DNA from: Candidatus Methylobacter favarea
Lineage (GTDB): Bacteria > Pseudomonadota > Gammaproteobacteria > Methylococcales > Methylomonadaceae
Assembly (NCBI RefSeq): GCF_902806695.1
Contig: NZ_CADCXN010000013.1
Location: 18,892-82,891 of the forward strand
Length of the DNA stretch: 64,000 nucleotides
Direction: 5' to 3'
This document shows, piece by piece, positions 18,456 to 28,048 of the stretch. Both the position numbers and the translations under genes were made by a program. The notes under the pieces were generated by a model. It saw nothing but the letters and a program-made list of their open reading frames with translations, was not told the DNA's origin and did no database searches. The number at the start of each line of letters is the position of its first letter. The first letter of the stretch is position 1.

Positions 18456-19271
18456 ATGCAACAAAAGACAGCTGAAATTCCAGATCTGCCCCAAGCCGTG
18501 GCAATGGTGAATGGCGCGCCTTTTCATCAACTGCCGGAAGATCTTTATATTCCACCCGATGCGCTGGAAGTATTTCTGGAGTTATTTGAAGGCCCGCTGG
18601 ATTTATTGCTCTATTTGATCAGGCGCCAGAACCTGGATATTATCCATATACCAATAGCCCAGATTACTCATCAATACATCGCCTATATTCAAATGATGGG
18701 CAAGTTGAATCTGGAAATGGCGGCGGAATATCTGGTGATGGCGGCGTTGCTGGCGGAAATCAAGTCGAGAACGCTGCTGCCCCGGCAACCTGAAGCCGAA
18801 GATGAAGAGGAAGATCCGAGAGCCACATTGATTCGCCGGCTTCAGGAATATGAACTCATCAAGAAAGCGGCCGAAGAGATTGATAACATGCCCAGGGTTG
18901 AGCGTGATATATTTGCAACAGGCGTCGATACCTCGACAATAACCGATATCGAAAAAAATTTACCGGACATCTGCTTAAAAGAAATGCTGTTGGCGTTTCA
19001 GGATGTGCTTAAACGGGTTGAGCAACTCAGTCATCATCAAATAACGAAAGAACCTTTATCTGTCCGTGAACGAATGGCAACCATTTTGGCAAACCTTAAA
19101 GGAGCGGATAGCCTCCTTTTCTCGCAATTATTTATCCGAAAAGAAGGTCGGCACGGCGCCGTTGTCTCGTTTCTGGCCATCCTCGAACTCAGCAAGGAGC
19201 GGCTCATCGATATTATCCAGTCCGAGCCCTTTGCAGAGCTACGGGTCAGAAGCGCCGAAGCCGAAAGCTAA
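18456..19271 (+). CDS. scpA: segregation and condensation protein ScpA
   Basis: ScpA is the kleisin subunit of the bacterial SMC-ScpAB condensin. The 271-residue protein begins its core with VFLELFEGPLDLLLYLIRR near residue 30, the SMC neck-binding helix, and continues with the AAEYLVMAALLAEIKSR helix near residue 89. It ends in the winged-helix part (VVSFLAILELSKERLI near residue 230). scpB lies downstream. No smc gene is in this window. Confidence 0.93.
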   Translation: MQQKTAEIPDLPQAVAMVNGAPFHQLPEDLYIPPDALEVFLELFEGPLDLLLYLIRRQNLDIIHIPIAQITHQYIAYIQMMGKLNLEMAAEYLVMAALLAEIKSRTLLPRQPEAEDEEEDPRATLIRRLQEYELIKKAAEEIDNMPRVERDIFATGVDTSTITDIEKNLPDICLKEMLLAFQDVLKRVEQLSHHQITKEPLSVRERMATILANLKGADSLLFSQLFIRKEGRHGAVVSFLAILELSKERLIDIIQSEPFAELRVRSAEAES

Positions 19272-19449
19272 GCGGAAGGCAGCTACCGATGAGCCCGATT
19301 TCAAGTCAACCATTAATAGTGAAGCTGCCCAGGCAACGACGGTATCATTCATCAAGCTTAGGCTGTTCCAGCACAGAAACCGGCGCAGACAGTTCAAGCC
19401 GGCAACGTTCCAGCTAGCCACTCCCGTAATCGAACGGCCTGATTTCAAT

Positions 19450-20067
19450 ATGGAAATTAAACGCATCGTTGAAGCTGTTTTATTTGCCGCTAACCGGCCG
19501 ATGACAGCGATGCAGGTACAACAGATCTTTCCTGAGCTGGAACAGCCTGAACTGAAGGAAATAAAGGCGGCTATCGACGTCATAATTGAAGAATACAGAT
19601 TCCGGCCTGTTGAATTAAAACAGCTGGCCAGCGGCTATCGTTTTCAGGTCAGGCAGGAATTATCGCGCTGGGTGTCAAGGCTGTTTGAAGAAAAACCGCC
19701 AAAATATTCACGTGCGTTACTCGAAACGCTGGCTATCATTGCCTATCGCCAACCGGTAACGCGCGGGGATATTGAAGATATTCGCGGCGTCAGTGTCAGC
19801 TCCAGTATTATTCAGACGCTGCTGGAGCGCGACTGGATCCGGGTAGTGGCACACAAGGAAGTCCCCGGCAGGCCCGGTTTATACGCCACGACTGAACAGT
19901 TTCTGGATTATTTCAATATTAAGGCATTAGATGAGCTGCCGGCTTTACAGGAAATTCAGAATCTTGATCTGTCGATAGATGAATCAGTAGATAACAGGCA
20001 GCAATTCATGCAGGTAGAAAGTGAGAAACAGGAAACAACAGAACAGTTCACCGAAACAACCGGGTAA
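19450..20067 (+). CDS. scpB: segregation and condensation protein ScpB
   Basis: ScpB is the dimeric winged-helix partner of ScpA in the SMC condensin. From the ATG at 19450 the 205 residues show the MEIKRIVEAVLFAANRP opening and the central ALLETLAIIAYRQPVTRGDIEDIRGV motif near residue 96. The reading frame is open without a stop upstream through the 178-base scpA-scpB gap and into scpA (to 19066). There is no in-frame ATG, GTG or TTG in the gap and no clear ribosome site before 19450, so the true N terminus is uncertain and a longer protein starting inside scpA cannot be excluded. Confidence 0.88.
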   Translation: MEIKRIVEAVLFAANRPMTAMQVQQIFPELEQPELKEIKAAIDVIIEEYRFRPVELKQLASGYRFQVRQELSRWVSRLFEEKPPKYSRALLETLAIIAYRQPVTRGDIEDIRGVSVSSSIIQTLLERDWIRVVAHKEVPGRPGLYATTEQFLDYFNIKALDELPALQEIQNLDLSIDESVDNRQQFMQVESEKQETTEQFTETTG

Positions 20068-20083
20068 ACCTTACCCGCCGGAA

Positions 20084-20914
20084 ATGTCGAAAAAAAATGA
20101 AACCCAGGCGCCGGCTCCCGGCGAACGTATTCAAAAAGTACTGGCGCGCGGCGGCGCAGGCTCCAGAAGAGAAATTGAACACTGGATAAATGAAGGCCGA
20201 GTAAAACTTAACGGCGCGGTCGCTACATTGGGCGCCCGTTTAAAAGCAGGCGATCATTTACAGATCAATGGCCGGGTTGTGCAGTGGGAAAAGTATGCTG
20301 AACAGCCTACCCGAGTGCTGCTTTATCACAAGTCGGCAGGGGAAGTGGTTACCCGCCGCGACCCGGAAGGCCGCCCTGTAGTTTTTACGCAGATGCCGAA
20401 ATTGGCAATCGGCCGCTGGATTGCCGTTGGCCGTCTCGATATCAATACTTCCGGCTTGTTATTGGCGACCAATAACGGCGAATTGGCCAATCGTTTAATG
20501 CATCCCTCCACCCAGGTTGAGCGTGAATATGCGGTGCGCATTCTGGGTGAAGTCCCGGACGTCACCCTCGAAAAGCTCAGGCAAGGCGTTGAGCTTGAAG
20601 ATGGCAAAGCCAAATTTGATGATATCAGGTTTTCCGGCGGCGAAGGCGCCAATAAATGGTATTACGTTACCGTCAGCGAAGGCCGCAACAGGGTGGTAAG
20701 GCGGCTGTGGGAATCGCAGGAAGTAACAGTGAGCCGCCTGATGCGCGTGCGCTACGGGCCGGTAGTGCTGCCGGAGCGGCTTAAAGCCCATTCATTTTAT
20801 GAACTTGACAGTAAGGAGCTGGGTTTGCTGATGGAATTTGCCGGCATGGAAAAAGAAAAGCCGGCAATTAAAGCCAAGCCCGGATTCAAAAGCTCCAAGT
20901 CCGGAAAAATGTAA
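20084..20914 (+). CDS. rluB: 23S rRNA pseudouridine synthase RluB
   Basis: A 276-residue RluB/RsuA-type pseudouridine synthase. It has an N-terminal S4 RNA-binding domain (RIQKVLARGGAGSRREIE near residue 12) and the catalytic domain with GRLDINTSGLLLATN near residue 118, whose Asp is the nucleophile. A basic C-terminal tail rich in Lys follows. RluB modifies U2605 of 23S rRNA in E. coli; the scpA-scpB-rluB order is common and supports RluB over RluE/RluF. I chose the ATG at 20084, 16 bases after the scpB stop; the frame is open back to 20021. Confidence 0.9.
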   Translation: MSKKNETQAPAPGERIQKVLARGGAGSRREIEHWINEGRVKLNGAVATLGARLKAGDHLQINGRVVQWEKYAEQPTRVLLYHKSAGEVVTRRDPEGRPVVFTQMPKLAIGRWIAVGRLDINTSGLLLATNNGELANRLMHPSTQVEREYAVRILGEVPDVTLEKLRQGVELEDGKAKFDDIRFSGGEGANKWYYVTVSEGRNRVVRRLWESQEVTVSRLMRVRYGPVVLPERLKAHSFYELDSKELGLLMEFAGMEKEKPAIKAKPGFKSSKSGKM

Positions 20915-20979
20915 TCCATAAACCAGGAATAGTTCTGAACTGAGGCAAAAAATGGTATGCAGGAACAAGCTGGGACAAG

Positions 20980-21855
20980 TCAATTGGCTTGTGCTTTGAT
21001 ACGGGCTGGTTCTGCATCAATATCAGGTTCTGAAGGCTGTTCATAATAGCTCCCTTGAACCAAATCAAAATCTGTATTCCAGGCCAATGAAGCAGGCCGT
21101 TTCTGATCGATCTGCCGCATAATACTTTTCCCGCCCGTCGATGCTATCAACGATCTTAATTTATGCAACTTTGCCAGCATGGCGCTGTCGCGCAGCCGAT
21201 CCAGGTGCCGCGCCGATAAACTGACATAATTTGGCAATAATTTTGCAATCAATTCTAGCGACTGATTTTCCAGAACAATATAATCAAATTTAAGCGCAAG
21301 CTGATAACCGCGGCGGCGATAATTTTCCAGTCCCTTGAGGAGCTCATGGTGATAGCGTGCATATTGATTGTTAACCGCCATTACTATGACAACATTTTTT
21401 GTGGCCAGACCGCACCGGATAATCACTTCTTCAAAGTAGGCGCCGTGGTCCTGTTTAATGCCGAGAATATGCCGCGGATCGACCTCTAAAAAAAGTACGC
21501 CGTGGAAATGAGCTAAAGGCAGGTAATTCAACATGTGAACGGTGCGGCATAACCTGTCAAAGTTTATAATGGATTCAAAATCGGCAGCTTTTGTGGCCGG
21601 ATTAGTTATCAGATTATCGATGTCATTGCTATGCAAATGCTGATTTTCATAAGGTACGACCGAAATCTGCGCAGTATGGCCCATGATTGACGCAGGTTTT
21701 AATGCCTCCCGCAGCGGAGTAAAAATACTGCTGATCCGGATAGGCCCGAATAGCCCGCTCACAGCGTCATCTTCGAGAATAAATGGCCGAAAACCGGAGT
21801 GATGCTCACGCCCGAACCGGTCATTGAAATATTCTACTAAATGTTGTAATGGCAT
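20980..21855 (-). CDS. degenerate EAL-domain protein, probably non-catalytic
   Basis: About 291 residues with the architecture of a c-di-GMP phosphodiesterase EAL domain but without its active-site residues. Recognisable parts are FHGVLFLEVDPRHILGIKQDHG near residues 118-139 and the GLATKNVVIVM strand, where the LEITE-type glutamate is absent. The middle segment YQLALKFDYI takes the place of the strand that carries the DDFGSG loop, and ASTGGKSIMRQ corresponds to the late glutamate region. The family relation is clear by pattern, the loss of catalysis is inferred from the missing acids. It may bind c-di-GMP or a protein partner. A TTG at 21870 is an alternative start; I prefer the ATG at 21855. 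A strong terminator hairpin lies just upstream. Confidence 0.72.
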   Translation of the reverse strand: MPLQHLVEYFNDRFGREHHSGFRPFILEDDAVSGLFGPIRISSIFTPLREALKPASIMGHTAQISVVPYENQHLHSNDIDNLITNPATKAADFESIINFDRLCRTVHMLNYLPLAHFHGVLFLEVDPRHILGIKQDHGAYFEEVIIRCGLATKNVVIVMAVNNQYARYHHELLKGLENYRRRGYQLALKFDYIVLENQSLELIAKLLPNYVSLSARHLDRLRDSAMLAKLHKLRSLIASTGGKSIMRQIDQKRPASLAWNTDFDLVQGSYYEQPSEPDIDAEPARIKAQAN

Positions 21856-21916
21856 AAATTTGTTTTCCAATTCAATTGGTTAAAAAAATGAGTCAGGGAG
21901 CAGTGGTTTAAGTCAT

Positions 21917-21948
21917 AAAAAAAGGCGGGTCGTCAAAAATACCCGCCT
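21917..21948 (-). terminator. strong intrinsic terminator upstream of the EAL-like gene
   Basis: Read on the minus strand, the 8-base arms AGGCGGGT and ACCCGCCT (21941-21948 and 21923-21930) enclose a 10-base loop and are followed by a run of seven T. It ends transcripts coming from above 21950. The nearest minus-strand gene there, the L,D-transpeptidase, stops 457 bases away at 22405, so the hairpin may end a short independent transcript or act as an attenuator 60-90 bases before the EAL-like gene. Confidence 0.8.
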
Positions 21949-22404
21949 AAACATCCGTGTGTGGAGGTGGAGCGTCTTAAATATTTCTTCATAAAAAGCC
22001 AGCAGTCATTAAATCTTCTCCAGGCTTTACCTTCAAACACAATCTGAAAAAAAATTGTATCTGCTTACTTTTTTATCTTTAATTCCAGCCAAATTATCTC
22101 AATCCCGACTTATTGCTGGCTGGTAAATAGCCTAATGCAGTTTAAATTTTAAATAAAACGATATAATTAGATGAAGTAATCCGATAATCAGATATTAAAA
22201 AGTTTTGATTGAGACTGCGATACCGGGCGGCTTGCGTCTCCGATAGTGGTGGCGCAATCATGAGGATGTGCTGGTGTTACCGGCCGAATAGTTCAGGAGG
22301 AATTGAAAGGCAGGAAAAAGCGGATTGTTTATTTGATAGTATTCGCACATTGCCAGCCGGGGGCAATGTGCAAGTCGGTCCGGGTTAATGTAATAATCGA
22401 TGAA
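21949..22404. other. 456-base intergenic region ending in a terminator
   Basis: AT-rich sequence between the L,D-transpeptidase stop (22405) and the minus-strand terminator. A 78-codon plus-strand frame (22303-22539) is only the shadow of the L,D-transpeptidase. On the minus strand the 60 bases before the terminator contain a purine-poor stretch (CGCTCCACCTCCACAC) that could be single-stranded RNA. This is a possible small-RNA locus or long 3' untranslated region; nothing more can be supported. Confidence 0.35.
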
Positions 22405-23427
22405 TCAAGTGCCGTGGTAATAACCATCGGCAGACCGCGGGCGTTCTTCCGGGATGGGCATCGGGGTTTCTTCCAGAGGCGGCAAGCGTTCATAGATAGC
22501 CACAGGATCGCCATCCAGGTTTTTAAGCGCTTCATTTAATGCCTTTTGGTCAAAGTCAGGCATTTCCTGGTTATTGGCCTTTTGAATGAGCGCTAGAGCC
22601 GTTGCATACCGTTGATCCTGAGTCATTTCTTCGCCTTCCAGATCAGGATGGGCTTCGATGTAGAGCACGTTGTTCAACCATCCCACCTTTATGGGCTGCT
22701 TGACTATATAAACCGGCGTACCCACTTTTACCGAACTGTACAATTCCTCTACGTCTTCCGGATACATCCTGACGCAGCCGTGGGTTATCTGCATGCCTAT
22801 GCCATAGATCTTGTCAATATCGGTGCCGTGTATCCGGTATTCGCCTGGAAGCGCCAGATACAACGCATATGCCCCCAAGGGATTATGAGGCCCCGGCGGT
22901 ACAATAAGCGGCAGTGGATCGCCATTGGCGGCATGTTCCTGCCTTATGGATTCGGGCGGATGCCAGGACGGATCCTTAACTTTTCGCGCTACTTTGGTTT
23001 TACCTAGCGGAGTTTTCCAGTCTTGTCTTCCTACCCCATGAGCGTAGGATCTTACTATCCGCGGCATGCCTTTTTGAACCGGCGGATAATAATACATGCG
23101 GTATTCGGAAATATTTAAGGTGATTCCCTCATGAGGCGTATCAGGCAAAACTCGCCTGTTTGATAAACGGATAATCTCGCCCTTTTTGACATGCCAGCGG
23201 TCAAGGTCCTTATTCAGCCTTACTATCTCGGTTTGTCCCAGTAAAAAATTGCGCGCCACATCCAGTAAGGTTTCATCCTGCTCCGCCCGGGTCAACGGCA
23301 CCCCGTCAGGATATTGGGTGATTACACTATCATTGCTGTTTTCCGGCAATGTATAGGTTGTAGCGGCAGCATTGCCCACCGTACTGAACAATAGAATCAA
23401 AAAAGCCAATAATATGCGAATTTTCAT
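22405..23427 (-). CDS. L,D-transpeptidase (YkuD family), periplasmic
   Basis: A 340-residue secreted protein. After a signal peptide (residues 1-22) there is a LysM-like segment (DETLLDVARNFLLGQTEIV near residue 50) and a YkuD catalytic domain whose signature is HGTDIDKIYG followed by THGCVRMYPEDVEELY, with Cys218 as nucleophile. Such enzymes make 3-3 peptidoglycan cross-links or attach Braun-type lipoprotein. The proline/glutamate-rich C terminus (after residue 300) has no known domain. The overall length and the ErfK-like pattern fit the YbiS/ErfK/YcfS group; which reaction it performs cannot be decided. Confidence 0.9.
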   Translation of the reverse strand: MKIRILLAFLILLFSTVGNAAATTYTLPENSNDSVITQYPDGVPLTRAEQDETLLDVARNFLLGQTEIVRLNKDLDRWHVKKGEIIRLSNRRVLPDTPHEGITLNISEYRMYYYPPVQKGMPRIVRSYAHGVGRQDWKTPLGKTKVARKVKDPSWHPPESIRQEHAANGDPLPLIVPPGPHNPLGAYALYLALPGEYRIHGTDIDKIYGIGMQITHGCVRMYPEDVEELYSSVKVGTPVYIVKQPIKVGWLNNVLYIEAHPDLEGEEMTQDQRYATALALIQKANNQEMPDFDQKALNEALKNLDGDPVAIYERLPPLEETPMPIPEERPRSADGYYHGT

Positions 23428-23989
23428 TTTGATGATTTCTCAAATAATAAAAAATATTACTTTAATGCCGGAATGTTGATATTACAGCTGCAATAACTCC
23501 CAGGCCCATTGCAATTACCTGGGCCGAAACCAGGCCTTTGCCAGGAAGACAAGAGATAAGAGCGCCATGAGTTAAGGTATCGATTTAAAAGTAAACTGCT
23601 CAAGCTGATTAAACGCGAGTCCTTAAATTTATTTAAGCTGCAAATAAAGGCAAGATAATTTTACCATTTAAGAATAATGCAGACATTATTGATCCTTAAG
23701 TCAGGCAGTTTAGCTCAATTTTATCAGGATTTATTTTATAATCGAGAGGGGTCAGACAAGATAAGAAAACGGTAAAAACAGGCCTGGATCAATAACTCGA
23801 AATAAATTTGATAATTAAATGCAGGCTATAGGGATGGACATAGCCTTAACTACCTGCTTTGTTAATTCTTAATACTGTTCAGCTCCTGTATCTCAAATCG
23901 CCTGTAATTCTTATGGCATTACTTTTCGATGAACATTAATCCCGCGTATTTAAAATCACTTTGCTATTACAATTTAATCAGATTGCATT
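23428..23989. other. 562-base intergenic region, nothing recognised
   Basis: Non-coding AT-rich stretch between the divergent L,D-transpeptidase and the unknown membrane protein. I see no tRNA, transposase piece, riboswitch or strong hairpin. Promoters for both neighbours should be here. Confidence 0.4.
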
Positions 23990-24682
23990 ATGCCGATTAA
24001 CAAAACGCATTACACCCGCGAAACCCCGATGGGATTTCTTGAACGGGCCGGGGTAAATTATTATCGCCGCCTTGCCGGACGCGTTGATGACAAGGCGGAC
24101 GATTCCACAGAAGATGATTCCTTACGCTTTTTATCCGTTTTAATAACGGATTACGCTGCTATCATCGCCTTTTTTATCGGCGCAGGAAGTTCTCTGCCGG
24201 CGGTAGTGCTGGAATGGCTGTATATGGAAAAGATGGATTTTTATTATTATATTGCTCTGCAAATCGGCGTGGGACTGCTCTTTTTGCTGGTTGAACTGGT
24301 ACTTTTATACTGGCTGGGGCTTAAAACCGTGCATAGTATCGCGTGCCTGACCCGGCACCATCAAACCGACGATGAGTCGCTGCTGCCGGGCGATGATACG
24401 GTTGCCAATCTGCTGGCCCGCGCGGCCCTGGAATTGCCCGATCCTGTGGTCCGCTATCTGGGAATTGATCCCTTAAAATATATTTCCAAATCAAGACTGC
24501 TGATTATTGGCGTGCTTTATAAATTAAAAGTCGTCCTGTCCAGTCTGATCGTCAAATTTCTGCTTACCCGCATGGGCGGAAAATTGGGTCTGCGCGCCAG
24601 TTTCAGCTGGGTGGCAATTCCCATCACCGGTATCTGGGACGCCTTTGTGATTTACCGGGTTGTAAAGGAAGCGCGCTTATGA
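23990..24682 (+). CDS. uncharacterised membrane protein
   Basis: I do not assign a function to this 230-residue protein. It has a charged N terminus (residues 1-45), two long hydrophobic segments (about 50-72 and 83-108), an acidic middle stretch (TDDESLLPGDD near residue 128), a possible amphipathic or membrane segment around 165-190 and a hydrophobic segment around 200-220. The next gene starts directly after the stop, so the two belong to one transcript. The pair resembles an LBF_2804-like membrane protein plus partner, but that is from memory and weak. Confidence 0.65.
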   Translation: MPINKTHYTRETPMGFLERAGVNYYRRLAGRVDDKADDSTEDDSLRFLSVLITDYAAIIAFFIGAGSSLPAVVLEWLYMEKMDFYYYIALQIGVGLLFLLVELVLLYWLGLKTVHSIACLTRHHQTDDESLLPGDDTVANLLARAALELPDPVVRYLGIDPLKYISKSRLLIIGVLYKLKVVLSSLIVKFLLTRMGGKLGLRASFSWVAIPITGIWDAFVIYRVVKEARL

Positions 24683-25156
24683 GTGTTCGGCCACCGTTTG
24701 GCGCATTATATGGTTGAAGACGTTATAACTCCTGACTTTGCCGCAAGGCTCTCCTCAAAAGCCAAAGAAGGGGCGATTCGCGCGATTGCCACGATGATGG
24801 TACTGACGCAAAGACATCATCCGAATATGCTGATACTGCTGTTCAAATTCAGCGCTCATTTTGCCGTTCAGGATCACAATGACTATGATGATTGGCAGGC
24901 ATTTCTTGATTTGCTTAATGAAGTGTCTATCGAGGAGCGTTATTTTCTGCTGGATTTACTCAGCATTGCCGCGGTTTTCGACGGCCGCCTATCGCCGCTG
25001 GAAAAGCGTTTACTGCCTGAAGCGTTCGGGAATTTAAACGCCATCTATATGGAGCGCATCCAATCCCTGAAAAAATGCCTGTTGAGCGGTCGTATCCATG
25101 CTGCAAAGGCATTATGCCAACTCAATTACCAGCCCGAGCCTGGTCTTTCCGCATGA
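24683..25156 (+). CDS. uncharacterised soluble protein, possibly TerB-like
   Basis: A 157-residue helical protein without signal peptide. The C-terminal part (LLDLLSIAAVFDGRLSPLEKRLL, residues 95-117) resembles the helical core of TerB-type proteins, where an acidic pair near the DG turn binds metal, but the similarity is slight. The start is a GTG immediately after the stop of the upstream membrane protein gene; an ATG at 24710 (MVEDVI) is the alternative. Tight coupling suggests the two products work together. Confidence 0.6.
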   Translation: MFGHRLAHYMVEDVITPDFAARLSSKAKEGAIRAIATMMVLTQRHHPNMLILLFKFSAHFAVQDHNDYDDWQAFLDLLNEVSIEERYFLLDLLSIAAVFDGRLSPLEKRLLPEAFGNLNAIYMERIQSLKKCLLSGRIHAAKALCQLNYQPEPGLSA

Positions 25157-25172
25157 AGGAAACTGTCTTACC

Positions 25173-27419
25173 TTAGCTAATCGCCTTCGCTAGATTTTCG
25201 CACCCCAGACCATCAACGCGCTGAAAGCCGCGGGGTAAAGCCGAGCCTCTGTTGGCGCGGTTGCCGGCGTAATGTTCTATATCTGCGCTTTTCAGCGTTA
25301 ACTGCCGCTTGCCGGCGATGATTTTTAATTGGCCGTTTTCCGGTATCGCCACAACCGAGATCACGAAATCTTTTCCGGCAGCAAAATCCGCTGCCGGAAT
25401 CTGTATCAGTTTATTGCCCTTGCCTTTTGCCAGCGCCGGCAATTCGATCACAGGAAAAATCAACAGCCGGCCTTGCAAGGTTACTGTGGCGAGCAAATCG
25501 GCTTCGCTGTGCACAGGCGCAGGCTTTATCGCTTTGGCCTTATCGGGCAGGACGATAAGCTGCTTGCCGGCTTTATTCTTGCTTAACAGCTCTTTCAGTT
25601 GAACCCGGAAACCATAACCGGCATTACTGGCAAGCACATACCAGTCATCGGGATTTCCGGCCAGCAGGTGGACAAATAAGGAGCCTGCCGGCGGATTTAG
25701 CCGGCCTGTTAAAGGCTCGCCCTGAGTTCTGGCCGAAGGCAAGTCGTGTGCAGAGGTACTGTAAGTCCGGCCGGTCGAATCAAGAATATAAACCGGCTGG
25801 GTTGAGCGGCATTTTACGGCATCCAGAAAGCCGTCTCCGGAACGGTAAGCCAGACTTGCAACATCAATATCATGGCCTTTTGCCGCCCGTATCCAGCCTT
25901 TTTGCGACAGAATGACGGTTAACGGTTCATTGCTTATCAATGCCGTAGTTTCCAGCGCCTGGGCGGACTCTCTGGCAACGATGGGCGAACGGCGGTCATC
26001 GCCGTATTTTTGGGCGTCGCTTTCCAGCTCTTTTTTAATCAGCCGGTTTAATAACCGCTGCGAGGCCAATATTTTTTCCAGCGCGGCCCGCTCCTTTTCC
26101 AGGTCATTCTGCTCGCCGCGGATTTTCATTTCTTCCAGTCTGGCCAGATGCCTTAGCTTTAATTCCAGAATCGCTTCAGCCTGAATATCGGTGAGCCCAA
26201 AGCGCTGCATTAACACGGGTTTGGGATTATCCTCACTGCGAATAATCGCAATCACCTCATCAATATTCAGATAGGCAATCAGCAAGCCATCCAGAACATG
26301 CAACCTTGTCAATACCTTATCGAGACGATGCTGCAGGCGGCGTCTGACGGTTTCAGTGCGGAACGCCAGCCATTCAACCAATATCTCTTTAAGATTTTTA
26401 ACCCTGGGCCGCCCGTCCATGCCGATCATATTCATATTGACGCGGTAGCTTTTTTCCAGTTCGGTGGTGGCAAACAAATGCGACATAAGCGAATCCGCAT
26501 CAATACGCCTTGATTTTGGAATGATCAGCAGGCGGGTGGGGTTTTCATGATCGGATTCATCCCGCAAATCCTCAATCATCGGCAGCTTTTTCGCCAGCAT
26601 CTGCGCGGCTATCTGCTCCATTAATTTTGCTCCCGAGACCTGGTGCGGCAAAGCGGTAACAACGATAACGCCCGCTTCCTGCTCATAGGTGGCGCGCATT
26701 TTTATTGAGCCGCCGCCGTTGCTGTACATTTTTTGAATGTCATCGGCTGAGGTGATGATCTCCGCTGGGGTCGGGTAATCCGGACCTTTGATATGTCTGA
26801 ACAGGTCTTCCAGGGAACTGTCGGGATTATCGAGAAGTTGAATGCAGGCGCCGGCGACTTCGCGAAGATTATGCGGCGGTATATCGGTCGCCATGCCGAC
26901 CGCGATGCCCATCGTGCCATTCAGCAATACATTCGGCAAGCGCGCCGGCAGCAGCACCGGTTCTTTCAGCGTGCCGTCAAAATTATCCGACCATTCAACG
27001 GTGCCTTGCCCCAGTTCGCTTAACAGGGTTTGCGCATAGCCGGTCAGGCGCGATTCGGTATAGCGCATGGCGGCAAAGGATTTTGGATCATCCGGCGAGC
27101 CCCAGTTGCCCTGCCCGTCAATCAGCGGATAACGGTAGGAAAAATCCTGCGCCATCAGCACCATGGCTTCATAGCAGGCGGTATCGCCGTGCGGATGATA
27201 TTTACCCAGCACGTCGCCGACCGTTCTGGCCGATTTCTTATATTTGGCCAGGGCTGTCAAACCCAGCTCGGACATGGCATAGACAATGCGCCGCTGCACC
27301 GGTTTCAAGCCGTCGGCGATATGCGGCAAGGCGCGATCGAGAATGACATACATGGAATAATCCAGGTAGGCTTTCTCGGCAAAATCCTTTAACGGCAGTT
27401 GCTCGTAGTTTTCCTGCAT
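25173..27419 (-). CDS. parC: DNA topoisomerase IV subunit A
   Basis: ParC is the DNA-cleaving subunit of topoisomerase IV, which decatenates daughter chromosomes. The protein of about 748 residues matches ParC length. It shows [19 protein letters not shown] near residue 33, the quinolone-resistance region with [15 protein letters not shown] near residue 75, and the active tyrosine in [10 protein letters not shown] near residue 120. The C-terminal part has beta-pinwheel-like repeats. A GTG two codons earlier (27425) is an alternative start. The thioesterase gene ends 2-8 bases upstream, so they are co-transcribed; parE is 3 kb further upstream on the same strand. Confidence 0.95.
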   Translation of the reverse strand: MQENYEQLPLKDFAEKAYLDYSMYVILDRALPHIADGLKPVQRRIVYAMSELGLTALAKYKKSARTVGDVLGKYHPHGDTACYEAMVLMAQDFSYRYPLIDGQGNWGSPDDPKSFAAMRYTESRLTGYAQTLLSELGQGTVEWSDNFDGTLKEPVLLPARLPNVLLNGTMGIAVGMATDIPPHNLREVAGACIQLLDNPDSSLEDLFRHIKGPDYPTPAEIITSADDIQKMYSNGGGSIKMRATYEQEAGVIVVTALPHQVSGAKLMEQIAAQMLAKKLPMIEDLRDESDHENPTRLLIIPKSRRIDADSLMSHLFATTELEKSYRVNMNMIGMDGRPRVKNLKEILVEWLAFRTETVRRRLQHRLDKVLTRLHVLDGLLIAYLNIDEVIAIIRSEDNPKPVLMQRFGLTDIQAEAILELKLRHLARLEEMKIRGEQNDLEKERAALEKILASQRLLNRLIKKELESDAQKYGDDRRSPIVARESAQALETTALISNEPLTVILSQKGWIRAAKGHDIDVASLAYRSGDGFLDAVKCRSTQPVYILDSTGRTYSTSAHDLPSARTQGEPLTGRLNPPAGSLFVHLLAGNPDDWYVLASNAGYGFRVQLKELLSKNKAGKQLIVLPDKAKAIKPAPVHSEADLLATVTLQGRLLIFPVIELPALAKGKGNKLIQIPAADFAAGKDFVISVVAIPENGQLKIIAGKRQLTLKSADIEHYAGNRANRGSALPRGFQRVDGLGCENLAKAIS

Positions 27420-27427
27420 CCCCACAA

Positions 27428-27925
27428 TTACAATTCATCCTCTGATACATCTATATGCAGGGCGCGATTTTTCTCCAGGCTTTCCTCGCGTATTTTCTTG
27501 CGCATTTCCGCAGCTGCAAATAATCGTTTTTCTACTTCAGTGTCCAGTTGCAGGCTTGGAACTTCCACCGGATGGCCATGACCGTCAACAGCCACCATCG
27601 TGAAATAACACGAAGTCGTATGCCGTTTTTCTTCTGTTCGTAAATCTTCGGCCACAACTTTAACCCCGATTTCCATCGATGAGCGGCCTACATAATTGAC
27701 ATGTGCATAAAAAGTGACCAGTTCCCCGACATTCACCTGCTGCTTGAAGAAAACCTGATCCAGCGCCGCCGTCACCACATAATTCTTACAATATTTTGCC
27801 GCACAGGCATAAGCTACCTGATCCAGCAGTTTCAATAAGGAACCGCCATGCACGCTGCCCGAAAAATTGGCCATATCCGGCGTCATCAGCACGGTCATTG
27901 TTAGTATTTTCTCTTGTTTATTCAT
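27428..27925 (-). CDS. acyl-CoA thioesterase, hotdog fold (YciA/BACH type)
   Basis: A 165-residue single hotdog-domain thioesterase. The conserved core is [29 protein letters not shown] near residues 12-40 (given as segments: [22 protein letters not shown]), with the Asn and Asp that form the active site in this family, followed by [21 protein letters not shown] near residue 77. It should hydrolyse acyl-CoA in the cytoplasm; chain-length preference is unknown. It sits directly upstream of parC on the same strand. Confidence 0.9.
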   Translation of the reverse strand: MNKQEKILTMTVLMTPDMANFSGSVHGGSLLKLLDQVAYACAAKYCKNYVVTAALDQVFFKQQVNVGELVTFYAHVNYVGRSSMEIGVKVVAEDLRTEEKRHTTSCYFTMVAVDGHGHPVEVPSLQLDTEVEKRLFAAAEMRKKIREESLEKNRALHIDVSEDEL

Positions 27926-27981
27926 TTACTTGTTAATTTATTTATTAATTTAAAGGTACTTGTTTTTTAAGGTTCAGCCGG

Positions 27982-28048
27982 TTCCCGCAAAAGCGGGAAA
28001 TCGATATAGGAAGCTCCAGCTTCCTGATATTGTATAGCTGGAGCTTCC
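27982..28048. repeat. twin-hairpin intergenic repeat
   Basis: Two perfect inverted repeats in a row: TTCCCGC (27982-27988) with GCGGGAA (27993-27999), and the 13-base arms 28009-28021 (GGAAGCTCCAGCT) with 28036-28048 (AGCTGGAGCTTCC). The paired hairpins in a non-coding gap have the look of a REP-like or small non-autonomous mobile repeat. A second copy was not found in the window. Confidence 0.55.
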
